Positions 1 through 7,911 of a stretch of 62,151 bases of DNA are shown here, piece after piece (position 1 is the first letter of the stretch; every line of letters begins with the position of its first letter). Position numbers and translations under genes: made by a program. This stretch comes from a virus, in the IMG/VR virus record IMGVR_UViG_3300049203_000084, positions 1 to 62,151 of that record; one strand, written 5' to 3'. Under the pieces are notes generated by a model. The model had not been told where the DNA came from and made no database searches. It was given only the letters and a program-made list of their open reading frames with translations.

Positions 1-98
1 GGGAGCAACCGAGGGGCCGGGGGTTTTCACCACACACTACAGGAGGAGTAGCACCACACAAATAGGATACAGCATTTTGTTTTTGGCCGGAAATGGCA
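1..98. repeat. Left end of duplicated capsid unit, identical to 60356-60453
   Basis: These 98 bases match 60356-60453 exactly; the first difference is at 99 (a) against 60454 (g). The stretch contains the right arm (16-27) of a perfect 12 bp terminator hairpin whose left arm is seen only in the other copy (60336-60347). At this end the hairpin is cut by the window edge. The capsid genes that follow in the two copies have diverged, so this is not simple terminal redundancy. Confidence 0.95.
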
Positions 99-134
99 AA
101 AGCCCCTCACCGGATTTTCACCGATGAGGGGCCT
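99..134 (-). terminator. Terminator after capsid copy A
   Basis: A G+C-rich inverted repeat (gcccctca... / ...tgaggggc) lies just after the stop codon of capsid copy A. Read on the minus strand it is followed by TTTT. Copy B has a hairpin in the same place (60452-60489) with changed bases on both arms that keep the pairing. Confidence 0.8.
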
Positions 135-147
135 TTGGTTGTTCAGA

Positions 148-1308
148 CTACGGGGTGCTGAACTGGGCAGGAGCGGCAGCGCCGTTGCCCTTGGAGGCCA
201 GCATTGCCTGAGTGTTCAGGTAAGCGCCGGACACAACGTGGCGGACACGGTAGGAGCTGGTGTCGTTCAGCAGCGAGCCTTCCAGACCCGGAACAGCGCC
301 ACCACCGAGGTAGTTGCCGCCGCCACCGGAGATGCGGATGTCCGGCTGCTCGTTGTTCTGCAGGAAGCCCAGAACGACGGAGCGGCGCTTGGAGTCGCGG
401 CCCTTGTCCGGCACCAAGTACCAAGTGGTCGCAGCCGTTGCAGACTGGTCAATCTCGGTCAGCCAGTCCGTTGCGGTCAGAGCCACGTCGGAGTTGGACA
501 CGCCGGTCTTGATTTCCTTGGTGCTGTCCGCGTTGCGGAGGGTCAGTTCCTTCACAGCCAGGATGGACTCGGCCTGATCCTTCATGGCGGTGGGGACCAG
601 CAGGCGGAACTTGGGAACGGAGACGTAGCTGCCGTTGACCTTGCGTGCGCGGATGGCCTTCTTGGCGAGCACCAGAGCGTCGAGGGAGAGCGGGTGCTCT
701 GCTGCGAACAGGCCGGTGTTGGCGTTGCCGTTGTCGGCGTTGAAGGTCAGGGCGTTGGGGCCGTCCTCGTCCGCCAGCACGCCGTAGGCCTCGGTGTCCT
801 CGGTGTTGGAGGCGTATTCGAGCAGCTTGCCGGGGATGGAGTTGATGAGGGACCACTCATCGTTGATGACCATTTCCCAGGTGAAGTCGAACGCGGCACC
901 GTTCTTGTAGAGCATGATGCCGCTCGCGGAAGTCGTGAAGCCGAACTTGGGGTATTCGGTGCCTTCCGGGATGCGTGCGAGCGACTGCGGCTTGGTCTTG
1001 GCCCCGCCGTTCTCGTCCAGGTTGATGTTCGGATCGAGCACCAGTTCACGGAGGAACTGCGGCTTGAAGTCGTTGAACACCTCTTTGGTGGCGAAGTCGG
1101 TCCACGTCGGAGTCAGTTTGGCGTACTGCTCCTTCAGGGTCTGCTTGATGCCGATGGCGAACGCGGCGGCAAGGTCAGAGGTGGAGACGGATTCGGTGAT
1201 GTACGCGGTGCCGTCAACCAGCGCCTTGACGCGGCCCTGAGCAGTGCGGTCACCGTTGAGAGCAGCACCAAAAATCTTGGAGGCCTCGGTGATGGTCTGG
1301 ATAGTCAT
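148..1308 (-). CDS. Major capsid protein, copy A
   Basis: A 386-residue protein that should form the icosahedral shell. The call rests on its place after protease/scaffold and decoration genes and on its closely related sister at 60498-61658, with which it shares roughly three quarters of residues by eye. Conserved blocks include MTIQTI at the N-terminus, the central TSASGIMLY and FTWEMVINDEW segments, PTAMKDQA, and the Gly-rich RISGGGGNYLGGG near the C-terminus. ATG is preceded by an AAGGAAG-type ribosome site 11 bp after the decoration gene. A terminator follows the stop. An HK97-like fold is expected for the role but is not shown by sequence alone. The reading frame is intact. Confidence 0.88.
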   Translation of the reverse strand: MTIQTITEASKIFGAALNGDRTAQGRVKALVDGTAYITESVSTSDLAAAFAIGIKQTLKEQYAKLTPTWTDFATKEVFNDFKPQFLRELVLDPNINLDENGGAKTKPQSLARIPEGTEYPKFGFTTSASGIMLYKNGAAFDFTWEMVINDEWSLINSIPGKLLEYASNTEDTEAYGVLADEDGPNALTFNADNGNANTGLFAAEHPLSLDALVLAKKAIRARKVNGSYVSVPKFRLLVPTAMKDQAESILAVKELTLRNADSTKEIKTGVSNSDVALTATDWLTEIDQSATAATTWYLVPDKGRDSKRRSVVLGFLQNNEQPDIRISGGGGNYLGGGAVPGLEGSLLNDTSSYRVRHVVSGAYLNTQAMLASKGNGAAAPAQFSTP

Positions 1309-1319
1309 GTCAGCCTTCC

Positions 1320-1742
1320 TTATGCCGCATCCGGCACGACGCCGCCGTTGATGATTTTGACGTGGACATCAGCAAGCGGAGCGGTCTTGGCGGCGAGTGC
1401 CACACCGAACAGCTTGGTTCCGGCAGCTGCGGTGACCTGCAGCGTGTTGTCGGAGACCTTGATGTAGACGGGAGTTCCGAAAGCCGTGACGCCCGTGACC
1501 GGGAGAAGGGCGGAACCCTTCAGAGCCACCGAGGCGAATCCGGGCTTGTTGCCGGAGGCTGCGCCGGAAGGCTGGGTCAGGGTGGCACCGGCACCGAGCG
1601 TGATGGTCTCGGTAACCGAGCCCTCTGCGGTGACGGTGACGGCGTTGAGGGCACCAATGCGCAGAGCCTTGCCTGCTTTTGTGCCAGTGGGTACTGGGGC
1701 GGAAAGGTAATCCGCTTCCTTGAAGACAAAGTTCTTTGCCAT
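1320..1742 (-). CDS. Capsid decoration protein, DUF2190-like, copy A
   Basis: A 140-residue protein immediately upstream of capsid copy A, with a paralogue at 61670-62092. The repeated small-residue beta pattern and the ending VYIKVSDNTL...KLFGVAL resemble DUF2190 proteins, small capsid-surface or stabilising proteins usually found next to the capsid gene. The ATG start has a purine-rich site and lies 27 bases from a TGATAAATA box that may be a promoter. Synonymous and non-synonymous differences from the copy B gene are spread over the gene, but the first dozen codons and the upstream DNA are identical in both copies. Confidence 0.75.
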   Translation of the reverse strand: MAKNFVFKEADYLSAPVPTGTKAGKALRIGALNAVTVTAEGSVTETITLGAGATLTQPSGAASGNKPGFASVALKGSALLPVTGVTAFGTPVYIKVSDNTLQVTAAAGTKLFGVALAAKTAPLADVHVKIINGGVVPDAA

Positions 1743-1801
1743 TGTTCAGCCTTTCATAGCCGCTGCTGCTATTTATCAGTATACGGCATTGGAAATAAAC
1801 A
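1705..1801. repeat. Right end of duplicated capsid unit, identical to 62055-62151
   Basis: These 97 bases cover the start of the decoration gene and its upstream control region. They are identical to the last 97 bases of the window; the last difference is 1704 (a) against 62054 (c). The window stops exactly where this identity can no longer be followed. Confidence 0.95.
1770..1778 (-). promoter_or_regulatory. Putative late -10 element before decoration gene
   Basis: On the minus strand this reads TGATAAATA, 27 bases upstream of the decoration ATG. Similar TGATA-R-A-type boxes stand before the protease (2883-2891), portal (4610-4618), tape measure (55642-55650) and 57189 genes. The same box is in copy B at 62120-62128. 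Function is inferred from position and recurrence. Confidence 0.4.
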
Positions 1802-1825
1802 CTATTTGAGTAAAGCCTGCCCGGA

Positions 1826-1862
1826 ATTGTGTGCCCGTGAAATCCATCATGGGGCACACAAT
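1826..1862. other. Perfect 11 bp inverted repeat between protease and decoration genes
   Basis: Arms attgtgtgccc (1826-1836) and gggcacacaat (1852-1862) pair perfectly around a 15-base loop, in the 181-base gap between protease/scaffold and decoration copy A. There is no T run on either strand. It may be an mRNA stabiliser, a processing site or a weak terminator. Copy B lies at the window end, so an equivalent cannot be checked. Confidence 0.6.
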
Positions 1863-1923
1863 CCCGAGCTACTGCAATGCCCGAAAGCCGTCTGCAGCGG
1901 ACGAGAAACGGATCACCGCCTAA

Positions 1924-2859
1924 TTAGCCGCCGAAGATGTTTGCGCCGATTTTGGAACCGGCAGCTTCCTGAAGTTCCTCAGAGCCGTTGCCCTTGAACT
2001 CCTTGCCGGATTCCTCGATGACGGTCTCCAGGTACTTCTTCTCGGCGGAAATGGCCTCGGCCAGTTCGGTGCCGGATTCGACAGCTGCGATGACCTTGGC
2101 GTGAGCAGCCTTGGGCAGCTCGGCTTCGACCAGTGCGCCTGCAATCTCGGCGGCGGACGGAGCCTTGGGCTCGTCCTTCTTGGCAGCTTCGGTCAGGGCG
2201 TCAGCCTTGGCCTTGTCTTCCTTGTCGGCGCGCTCCACGAGAGCGGCGAGGGCGGTAGCGGTCTGCTTGTTGCTCTCAACGAGAGCGTCCAGGGCATCCG
2301 TAAATTCCTTGGGGAGTTCCATGATGTCTTCTTTCTTTTGGGACTCTGCAACACTCTCGGCAGCAGAATTTTCTCGGGCTGATTCCAGCAATTTGTCGAA
2401 GCCTCCACCGGCCCCGGCAGTTGTCACCACGTCCACCGAGGTAACGGAGGTGAACGCCTTCAGCACGGGGCCGTCAGCGGTTTCCTCCACATCGCCCGAG
2501 GCGCGGATCGACATTCCGATCACGCCTGCCTCAGCGAGTTCCTTGATTTCCTGCTGGTGCTTGGTGAAGAACCGAACGTTGGCGTAAAGGTCATTGCCAT
2601 CAAATTCGGAATCGGATTCAAAGACGCCCACAATTTCCTTGTAGGAACGCTCGGGGCGATTCCACTTTTCGTCCATCGTGGGGTGGTCACCATAAACGCG
2701 GGTGCCCTTGGCGAACAGGTTGGCCCCGGCCTCCACCACTTCTTTGGGGTAATAGGCCGAGGAGCCTCTGCGGTTTCCCTCGATAACCTTGACACGCCAA
2801 ACAGCGCCGGTCAGAGAGTCAGCGGAAATTTTGCTGGCTTCAAATAGCTCTTTGGGCAT
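1924..2859 (-). CDS. Capsid maturation protease fused to scaffold
   Basis: About 311 residues from the chosen ATG, which has GGAG 6-7 bases upstream; an ATG 15 bases further up (2874) lacks a good site. The N-terminal half looks like a prohead protease: a GDHP motif supplies a likely catalytic His, and a GMSIRASG segment a likely catalytic Ser. The C-terminal part is Ala/Glu/Lys-rich and predicted helical, as expected for scaffold. An internal in-frame ATG at 2322, preceded by AAGAAAGAAG, could make the scaffold alone, as in lambda C/Nu3. The position between portal and capsid genes fits. Catalytic residues are inferred from motif position only. Confidence 0.75.
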   Translation of the reverse strand: MPKELFEASKISADSLTGAVWRVKVIEGNRRGSSAYYPKEVVEAGANLFAKGTRVYGDHPTMDEKWNRPERSYKEIVGVFESDSEFDGNDLYANVRFFTKHQQEIKELAEAGVIGMSIRASGDVEETADGPVLKAFTSVTSVDVVTTAGAGGGFDKLLESARENSAAESVAESQKKEDIMELPKEFTDALDALVESNKQTATALAALVERADKEDKAKADALTEAAKKDEPKAPSAAEIAGALVEAELPKAAHAKVIAAVESGTELAEAISAEKKYLETVIEESGKEFKGNGSEELQEAAGSKIGANIFGG

Positions 2860-2882
2860 TGAAACTCCATTCATCTATGTCA

Positions 2883-2891
2883 AGTTTATCA
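2883..2891 (-). promoter_or_regulatory. Putative late -10 element before protease
   Basis: Minus-strand TGATAAACT, 24 bases from the chosen protease ATG. It belongs to the recurring TGATA box set in the late region. Confidence 0.3.
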
Positions 2892-2942
2892 GTCGCGTAT
2901 TTGTAGCGTTTCCGCCACGAATATGAAAACAGTAAGTGACGG

Positions 2943-4568
2943 TCAGCGTTTGTCCTGCTGCGCGTCCTTGCGGTACGAGTTGTCACCGTAGGACTTGGCC
3001 GTCGAGGCGTCCTTCTTCACCTTTGGACCCTTGCCTCCAGCGGGCAGGGCCTTTGGCCCCGGAGTTCCCGGCACACCACCAGCGGGCTTCTCCTTGGCCA
3101 GCTTCTCGGCGTGCTCGGCTGCCTTCTCGGCAGCCTCGGCCTGCATCTTGGCTTCAAGGATCAGGTTGCCCAGCTCCTCCTCGGTGGGCACCTTCTCGGG
3201 GTCCAGGGTCTGCAGGTCGAGTACCTTGACGATGAGCTTGCGCATCTCCTTGTCCGAGAACAGGTTCAGCGGCAGCAGCGAGACAATCGACTGAATCTGG
3301 CGGTAGACGGCCTCTTCCTCGATCTTCGGGAAGATGACCTTCACGTCGAAGCCGAGGTAGTTGAAGATCGCCTCGAAGAACATCTTGTGCTCCGACTGGC
3401 GGGCGCGCATGACCTTCTCGTTGGAGCCGGTCAGCGTCTCAGCCGAGGCGCGGTTGGCGTTCCCGGCGTCGGCGGTCAGCTCGTTCAGCGGCACGTTCAG
3501 GCCAGCGGCGACGTAGCCCGCCAGCGGCAGGCCAGCCTCGAAGTCCACGGAGCCGCCCGTGCGGCCCACCGAGGAGATGGTGGCACCCATGCCGGTGACA
3601 GCGGTTGCACCCACGGACTGGGGCTGGCCGGTCATCGGATCGAGCGTGGGGCTCGTGGCCACCTTGGTGGCAGCAGCCTTGGCGTTGGCAGCCGTGGGGG
3701 TGGCCACCTTCCAGGCGAACCGCGAGTAGGCCTTGACCAGCGTGGCCTGCGACTCCAGAAACTCCTTGTGCGCCTTGGCCCAGAAGATCACGCTCAGCAG
3801 GTCAGGCACACCCCACTTCCAGCCAGCCTGCTTGTTGACGCTGTGGCCTGCGATGCGCTGGTCCAGAATGACCGGCTTGCCCTTGAAGCGCCGGGGCCTG
3901 CCGTTGGACTCGTCATAGTCGATGGCCGGGTAGTAGGCCACCCTGTCCTCAACCTTCTCCTCCACGGAGTTGGCCTTGGTGACGGTGACCTTCCACTCGC
4001 GGCGGTAGAACCAGATTTCCTCCGAGTTCTCGGGGTTTGAAATCGTTCCGGTGATCTGCCGCATGGGGATGCGCGCCACTGCGCCGGTCTTGGACTTGGC
4101 ACCGGGCTTGGTGACCATCAGGAAGAAGTTGCCGTCCGTGCCAAGGCACTGCTCCAGCTCCTGCCACGCCTTGTCCGAGAGCAGGTACTTCTGGTTGACG
4201 GGGTTCTTGACGAACTCCTCGTGCTCCTCCAGCCCTTCAAGGATGACGCCGTTGCCCCAGATGTAGGCCGTGCGCACCGCGAGACCCCGCTTGATGAGGG
4301 GGTTGATGACCGCGAGAGCCCGAGTGACGTTGGTGTAGCCCTTGATGGCCGACAGCGGCAGCTCGTTCATGTCGGCGTCTTCACCGAGCGGACGCCAGCC
4401 GATGTTGTCCAGCGCCAGCTGCACGTCGGCCAGCGACTCGGCCAGCTCGATGACCTTGCCGGACAGGGCCGCGTTGGCTGCCGTCACCTCGGCCAGCTCG
4501 GTCGATGTCGGAGTTCCTGCCGCCTCCGAGACTGCCACCTGCTGGCGCGCTGCACGTTTCCTGGACAT
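2943..4568 (-). CDS. Portal protein
   Basis: A 541-residue protein expected to form the dodecameric ring at the capsid vertex through which DNA enters and leaves. Assignment rests on size, the central region rich in aromatic/charged portal-like segments, an Ala/Lys/Glu-rich C-terminal tail, and the order terL-portal-protease-capsid. The start at 4568 is chosen because TTTAGGAG precedes it at good spacing; a longer reading to 4619 lacks a site. An extended -10-like box lies at 4610-4618. No truncation is seen. Confidence 0.8.
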   Translation of the reverse strand: MSRKRAARQQVAVSEAAGTPTSTELAEVTAANAALSGKVIELAESLADVQLALDNIGWRPLGEDADMNELPLSAIKGYTNVTRALAVINPLIKRGLAVRTAYIWGNGVILEGLEEHEEFVKNPVNQKYLLSDKAWQELEQCLGTDGNFFLMVTKPGAKSKTGAVARIPMRQITGTISNPENSEEIWFYRREWKVTVTKANSVEEKVEDRVAYYPAIDYDESNGRPRRFKGKPVILDQRIAGHSVNKQAGWKWGVPDLLSVIFWAKAHKEFLESQATLVKAYSRFAWKVATPTAANAKAAATKVATSPTLDPMTGQPQSVGATAVTGMGATISSVGRTGGSVDFEAGLPLAGYVAAGLNVPLNELTADAGNANRASAETLTGSNEKVMRARQSEHKMFFEAIFNYLGFDVKVIFPKIEEEAVYRQIQSIVSLLPLNLFSDKEMRKLIVKVLDLQTLDPEKVPTEEELGNLILEAKMQAEAAEKAAEHAEKLAKEKPAGGVPGTPGPKALPAGGKGPKVKKDASTAKSYGDNSYRKDAQQDKR

Positions 4569-4609
4569 GAAACTCCTAAAGTCAATGCTGAGAACCAGCG
4601 ATGACTCCA

Positions 4610-4618
4610 ATTCTATCA
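4610..4618 (-). promoter_or_regulatory. Putative extended -10 (TGATAGAAT) before portal
   Basis: Read on the minus strand the gap between terL and portal contains TGATAGAAT, matching an extended -10 (TGnTAnAAT), 41 bases upstream of the portal ATG. The following bases (TTGGAG..ATCGCTGG) closely resemble those after the same box at 50084-50092. Confidence 0.45.
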
Positions 4619-4656
4619 AGTCATGCTTTATTGCCTCTTGACTAAAGGCTTATCGA

Positions 4657-6150
4657 CTAGTAGGGCGAGATTTGCGACTCGTGCGCGTGCAGAAATTCCT
4701 CGGCGGCAACCTCGAATTGCTCGCCCACCGGCAATTTCGCCACGGGGTCTTTCGGATCAATATGCAAATCCATCACGGCATAAGCGAAGGCGTCAGCGTA
4801 GTCAGGGGATTTCCCGGTTTTGGCCCGGATTTCCTCTTTCGATGCCACCTGCAATGCGGAACGGGTGTTTTTGAAGTGGTACTCCAGATCACCGAGTTCC
4901 TTTATCAGCTCGGTGTCTTCCTCATCAATATCCAGCTTGCCGTTCAGCATCCGCTCGCGGATGGTGTCATACATCTCGGCGCGGGTGTTCAGCCACTTGT
5001 CGTTGTCGGACGAGGCCGCGTTGCCGATGATGCCGATGGTCTCGAACAGCCCGAGGGACTTGTTGCCCACCATCTCGTAGACACCGGCACCGATGCCCAC
5101 GCCGTCGATCCTGACCTCATCCACGCCGTGGTCATGCGCGAGCTTCACCACGCGCGCGGCGGTCTCGGTCAGGGTGGCCTTGCTCCACTTGTCCAGGAGC
5201 CGCGCCACGCCATCGTGGTAGATGTAGACCACCGTGAAGTCACCGCCCATGCGGGCAACGTCCACGCCGAGGCGCGGCTTGGAGTCCTGCCGGACCTGCA
5301 GCTCGGTCATCTTGCCGACAGCCAGTGTGCCCTCGGGGAACAGCGCGTTGGTGCCGTCCATCGAGAACTCGCCCAGCACCTTGGAGCGGAAGCGCGGGGA
5401 CTCCTCGCCCCACTCCTTCTTGCGGTCCTCGATCCACTGCAGCGTCACCAGACCGCCGCTGGCCTCCTCCGGGAACGGCTCGCCCGTGATGTTGGGGGAG
5501 TCGTAGGAGTTGATCGTGATCTTGTGCCACGTCTCGTTGTTGGACTTCCAGATTTCGCCAAAGGGCGTGTTCACATCGTCAGGGTTCCCGATGGCAAGGG
5601 CGGCATCGTACTTACCCGTGGTGATGGCCGAGACGGCAGTGAAGATGGTCTCAGGGATACCGCAGGACTCGTCCAGGACAGCCAGCACACCCTGGCGGCG
5701 GTGGATACCTTGGAAGGCGTGCTCGTTGGTGTTCGAGGGCTTGCGTCCGAAGGCGCGCTTGACGCGCAGGTCCGACTTCCACTCGTTGTCGAGCGAGATG
5801 TCGCCCCAGAGCTTGCCCTTCAGCTTGTGGTCGCGCAGGTACTCCCAGATGATGTCCAGCTGGTTCTGTGTGGGCGCAGTGGTGACCGCGATGGAGTCCA
5901 AGTCCTTGCGGGTGTCAGCCCACCACGCCACGATGATGGACGCGACAAAGGACTTGCCGACGCCGTGGCCGGACTTCACCGCCACGCGCTTGTACTTCAG
6001 CAGCGCCTCGGCAATTTCCACCTGTTTTTTCCAAAGGGTGTACCCAAGCTTGTCTTTCGCCCACAACGCGATGTCCGTCTTGTACCGCTCGTTGAGAGCC
6101 GCCTGTTCGAGTTCCTTGGACGCCTGCCTCATGGCATCGAGCACACTCAT
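4657..6150 (-). CDS. terL: Terminase large subunit (ATPase and nuclease)
   Basis: A 497-residue packaging motor that pumps DNA into the prohead and cuts it. The ATPase domain shows a Walker A SGHGVGKS near residue 60 and a Walker B run VLAVLDE near residue 165. The nuclease half shows LGVDVARMGGD, RIDGVGIGAG and a C-terminal DYADAFAYA that supply acidic metal ligands. The ATG at 6150 overlaps the stop of the HNH gene (ATGA), and GGAAG precedes it. The apparently circular map and lack of obvious ends suggest headful or concatemer-based packaging, which is an inference. Confidence 0.92.
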   Translation of the reverse strand: MSVLDAMRQASKELEQAALNERYKTDIALWAKDKLGYTLWKKQVEIAEALLKYKRVAVKSGHGVGKSFVASIIVAWWADTRKDLDSIAVTTAPTQNQLDIIWEYLRDHKLKGKLWGDISLDNEWKSDLRVKRAFGRKPSNTNEHAFQGIHRRQGVLAVLDESCGIPETIFTAVSAITTGKYDAALAIGNPDDVNTPFGEIWKSNNETWHKITINSYDSPNITGEPFPEEASGGLVTLQWIEDRKKEWGEESPRFRSKVLGEFSMDGTNALFPEGTLAVGKMTELQVRQDSKPRLGVDVARMGGDFTVVYIYHDGVARLLDKWSKATLTETAARVVKLAHDHGVDEVRIDGVGIGAGVYEMVGNKSLGLFETIGIIGNAASSDNDKWLNTRAEMYDTIRERMLNGKLDIDEEDTELIKELGDLEYHFKNTRSALQVASKEEIRAKTGKSPDYADAFAYAVMDLHIDPKDPVAKLPVGEQFEVAAEEFLHAHESQISPY

Positions 6151-6623
6151 GCTGCTTGCTTCCTTTTCGCTCTTCCGTAGTCCCTTGCCCTTGTGCGCAT
6201 ACACTCGCGGCACTCTCGCCCGCCTCGTGAACGGTGATGGGTGTTCTCGGGCGTGAACTCGTGGCCATTGATGCAGTGTGTCTTGGCCACGTTTTCCGCA
6301 GCGAGGGTTCCGCCGCGCATCAAGTTCTCTCGATTGGTCTCCACCTGCAGGTGCTTGGGGTTGCAGCACCTGCGGTGCGGGCAGGTCTTACCGCCCTCAC
6401 ACGTTTCGGGGTCATGGCAAAGGTGGTCGAGAACCCTCCCCTCGGGGACTGGCCCAACCATGTGCTCATAGAAGAACTTGTGAGCCCTGTGATTGCGCAT
6501 GTTCGAGGCCAGCTGACCATACCCATCGCCGTTGGTCCCTCCAGGCCACAGCCAGCACGCCTCTGGGTCTGAGGTATCGAGCTTGGCTAGGTGATCCTCG
6601 AACGTCTTGACTGGCGCTCCCAT
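6147..6623 (-). CDS. Free-standing HNH endonuclease
   Basis: A 158-residue protein with an HNH core: CWLWPGG...GYG, then the His-rich stretch AHKFFYEHMVG, the DHLCHD motif and CCNPKHL. Cys pairs (CRECMR and CCNP) suggest zinc binding. Such genes are typical homing endonucleases, often next to terminase genes; a role in terminase cleavage is also known for HNH proteins in this position. It overlaps terL by 4 bases and abuts 6623-6850. Two other HNH genes lie at 24528 and 34054. Confidence 0.85.
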   Translation of the reverse strand: MGAPVKTFEDHLAKLDTSDPEACWLWPGGTNGDGYGQLASNMRNHRAHKFFYEHMVGPVPEGRVLDHLCHDPETCEGGKTCPHRRCCNPKHLQVETNRENLMRGGTLAAENVAKTHCINGHEFTPENTHHRSRGGRECRECMRTRARDYGRAKRKQAA

Positions 6624-6850
6624 TACTCAGGCAGGTCTTCCTTTAGGCGGTACATGAGGGTGGTGAAAGCCGCTTGATCTTCGTACACAGCGTGGAAGGC
6701 CCGGAGGAGTCCAATGGTCACGTTGAAGTAGGATTCGGTGCTGCGGTGCAGGCGCGTGCGGATCGCGGCCCAGTCCGGCTCGTGACCGTCGTTGGCGTAG
6801 AACAGGTCCAGGATGTCGGTCACGTCCGGGGTGTAGATGCCCTTGCTCAT
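6623..6850 (-). CDS. Small protein of unknown function between terminase genes
   Basis: Seventy-five residues, mixed charge, no recognised motif. It overlaps the small terminase stop by 4 bases (ATGA) and its own stop touches the HNH gene start, so it is translationally coupled within the packaging operon. It could be a packaging accessory protein, but no homology is recognised. Confidence 0.65.
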   Translation of the reverse strand: MSKGIYTPDVTDILDLFYANDGHEPDWAAIRTRLHRSTESYFNVTIGLLRAFHAVYEDQAAFTTLMYRLKEDLPE

Positions 6851-7395
6851 GCTTCGGTCTCCTCCTGCTGGGCGAGGACACGCTGCGCCTCGACGTTGAA
6901 CAACTGGGTCAGCTCGGGGCCGGTGAGTTCGCCCTTGATCGCCTTGATGGTCTTGTGCTTCTCGAAGGCTTGCTCGATGTGCTGGGTCATGGCTGCCGAC
7001 AGTGCGAACACGGCCTGGAGGATGAGCTGTGTCTGCGCGGCGGTGATCTGCACCAGCCGGTCCTCGGCCTCGCGCTTCATGTCCTTGTTGATGCCCTGCA
7101 GCGCGGCGATTTCTTTGAGGAGCTTGATGACCACCTCGTAGTCCTCGGCCTTGTCGGCATAGCGCAGCCGGTCATTGACCTTGGTGAGCAGATTCTCCAG
7201 CCGGAGTTCCTGCAAAACGGCCTGTTCCTCTGGCGGCATAATGTCGCGGGAAGAAATGAAATCCCGCCACGCGATAATCACGTCTTCGGGCTGAACGCCA
7301 ATTCGGACGGAAATTTCCTCGAATGTGTAGCCCTTGACACGCAAATCGCGCACCTGGACCGTGAGGGCGTCCATTGTATTCGGTATTTCTTCCAT
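6847..7395 (-). CDS. Terminase small subunit (probable)
   Basis: A 182-residue, mainly helical protein. Residues 10-45 (RDLRVKGYTFEEISVRIGV) look like a DNA-binding helix-turn-helix; the rest suits an oligomerisation domain. It is the first gene of the packaging-structure operon, as usual for terS, which recognises phage DNA for TerL. A TATAGA box lies only one base from the first ATG. Transcription may therefore begin inside the gene and the real start may be Met8 (7374). Confidence 0.65.
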   Translation of the reverse strand: MEEIPNTMDALTVQVRDLRVKGYTFEEISVRIGVQPEDVIIAWRDFISSRDIMPPEEQAVLQELRLENLLTKVNDRLRYADKAEDYEVVIKLLKEIAALQGINKDMKREAEDRLVQITAAQTQLILQAVFALSAAMTQHIEQAFEKHKTIKAIKGELTGPELTQLFNVEAQRVLAQQEETEA

Positions 7396-7456
7396 GTCTA
7401 TAGCTTAGTGCAAGGAACTTTTTACACACCTTTTTACACAGCCCGTGGAAAAGCAG

Positions 7457-7492
7457 AAGGCCCCTGAGCGGTGGAAGTCACTTAGGGGCCTT
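7457..7492 (-). terminator. Terminator below the tRNA-like block
   Basis: Arms aaggcccct (7457-7465) and aggggcctt (7484-7492) pair perfectly. On the minus strand the hairpin is followed by a T-rich stretch (CTGCTTTTCC). It would end transcripts of the tRNA-like region before terS. Confidence 0.75.
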
Positions 7493-7564
7493 GCTGTGCG
7501 TTTACCGCCCGCTCGGCTCTCTTCTTCCTCCAGGCTTGCACTGGCATGAGGCCGATCTGAGAGT

Positions 7565-7674
7565 GAGGCTGGTGGGATTCGAACTCCACGTCCACTTCCC
7601 CGGCATAAGGTTGGACACCGATTCACGGACTGCCGCCGTGGGTGTAGCTATTGCCATCCACTACAGACAGCCTC
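7565..7674 (-). tRNA. tRNA-like structure, class II size, odd anticodon loop
   Basis: A 110-nt minus-strand fold. There is a perfect 7 bp acceptor (GAGGCTG with CAGCCTC), a D-like stem (TGTAG/CTACA), an anticodon-type stem CACGG/CCGTG with 7-nt loop CGGCAGT, a long variable arm closed by GTCCA/TGGAC, and a T arm with loop TTCGAAT but one bulged A. Position 33 of the loop is G rather than the almost invariant U; if read normally the anticodon would be GCA (Cys). No CCA is encoded. It may be a divergent, degenerate or non-decoding tRNA. Confidence 0.5.
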
Positions 7675-7680
7675 ACTCAG

Positions 7681-7741
7681 TGGACTGCCGGGTCTCGAAC
7701 CCGGGATGCTCCCGGCAGGTACACCCTGCTAAGCCAGTCCA
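7681..7741 (-). ncRNA. Compact tRNA-like structure without D arm
   Basis: Sixty-one nt on the minus strand. The acceptor pairs perfectly (TGGACTG with CAGTCCA), and the T arm is canonical (CCGGG, loop TTCGAGA, CCCGG). Only 30 nt lie between them; these form one hairpin GCAGG-GTGTA-CCTGC plus a linker, so a full D arm and a 7-nt anticodon loop are absent. It lies six bases from the 7565-7674 element. It could be a tRNA remnant, a decoy or an RNase P-type processing signal. Confidence 0.5.
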
Positions 7742-7899
7742 TTTTGAACCCATCTATAGGTTCTCCCTCTCCCACCCAGACTGAAGGGGTACTGGGCCGA
7801 GAGGGCTATTCGCTCGTTATCGAGCATGACGGTTATTTCAGGTGCTAACTCTTCTAGAAGTAGTCCGCTCCCACATGCGGAACACCAGAGCATTGTCAT
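7729..7899 (-). CDS. Possible small CxxC protein
   Basis: Fifty-six residues beginning MTMLWCSACGSG, with one CxxC pair and then an acidic/hydrophobic run. The start follows GAGCGAG. The stop codon lies inside the tRNA-like structure at 7681-7741, which is unusual and lowers confidence. No family is recognised. It may be a real small gene or a chance frame across the tRNA-like block. Confidence 0.35.
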   Translation of the reverse strand: MTMLWCSACGSGLLLEELAPEITVMLDNERIALSAQYPFSLGGRGRTYRWVQNGLA

Positions 7900-7911
7900 C
7901 TCGCTCAGGAG

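Noticed and set aside
1-98. Direct terminal repeat marking physical genome ends
   Set aside because: The end sequences diverge after 98 bases into non-identical genes and the identity is split at both unit ends, so the pattern is a duplicated or allelic unit, not a terminal redundancy.
124-1467. Long plus-strand open frame (447 codons) over capsid copy A
   Set aside because: Antisense shadow of the GC-rich capsid and decoration genes; low-complexity Gly/Val/Arg composition, no ribosome site, mirrored over copy B at 60588-61817.
7494-7559. 21-codon basic ORF below the tRNA-like block
   Set aside because: No ribosome site and it runs into the terminator hairpin.
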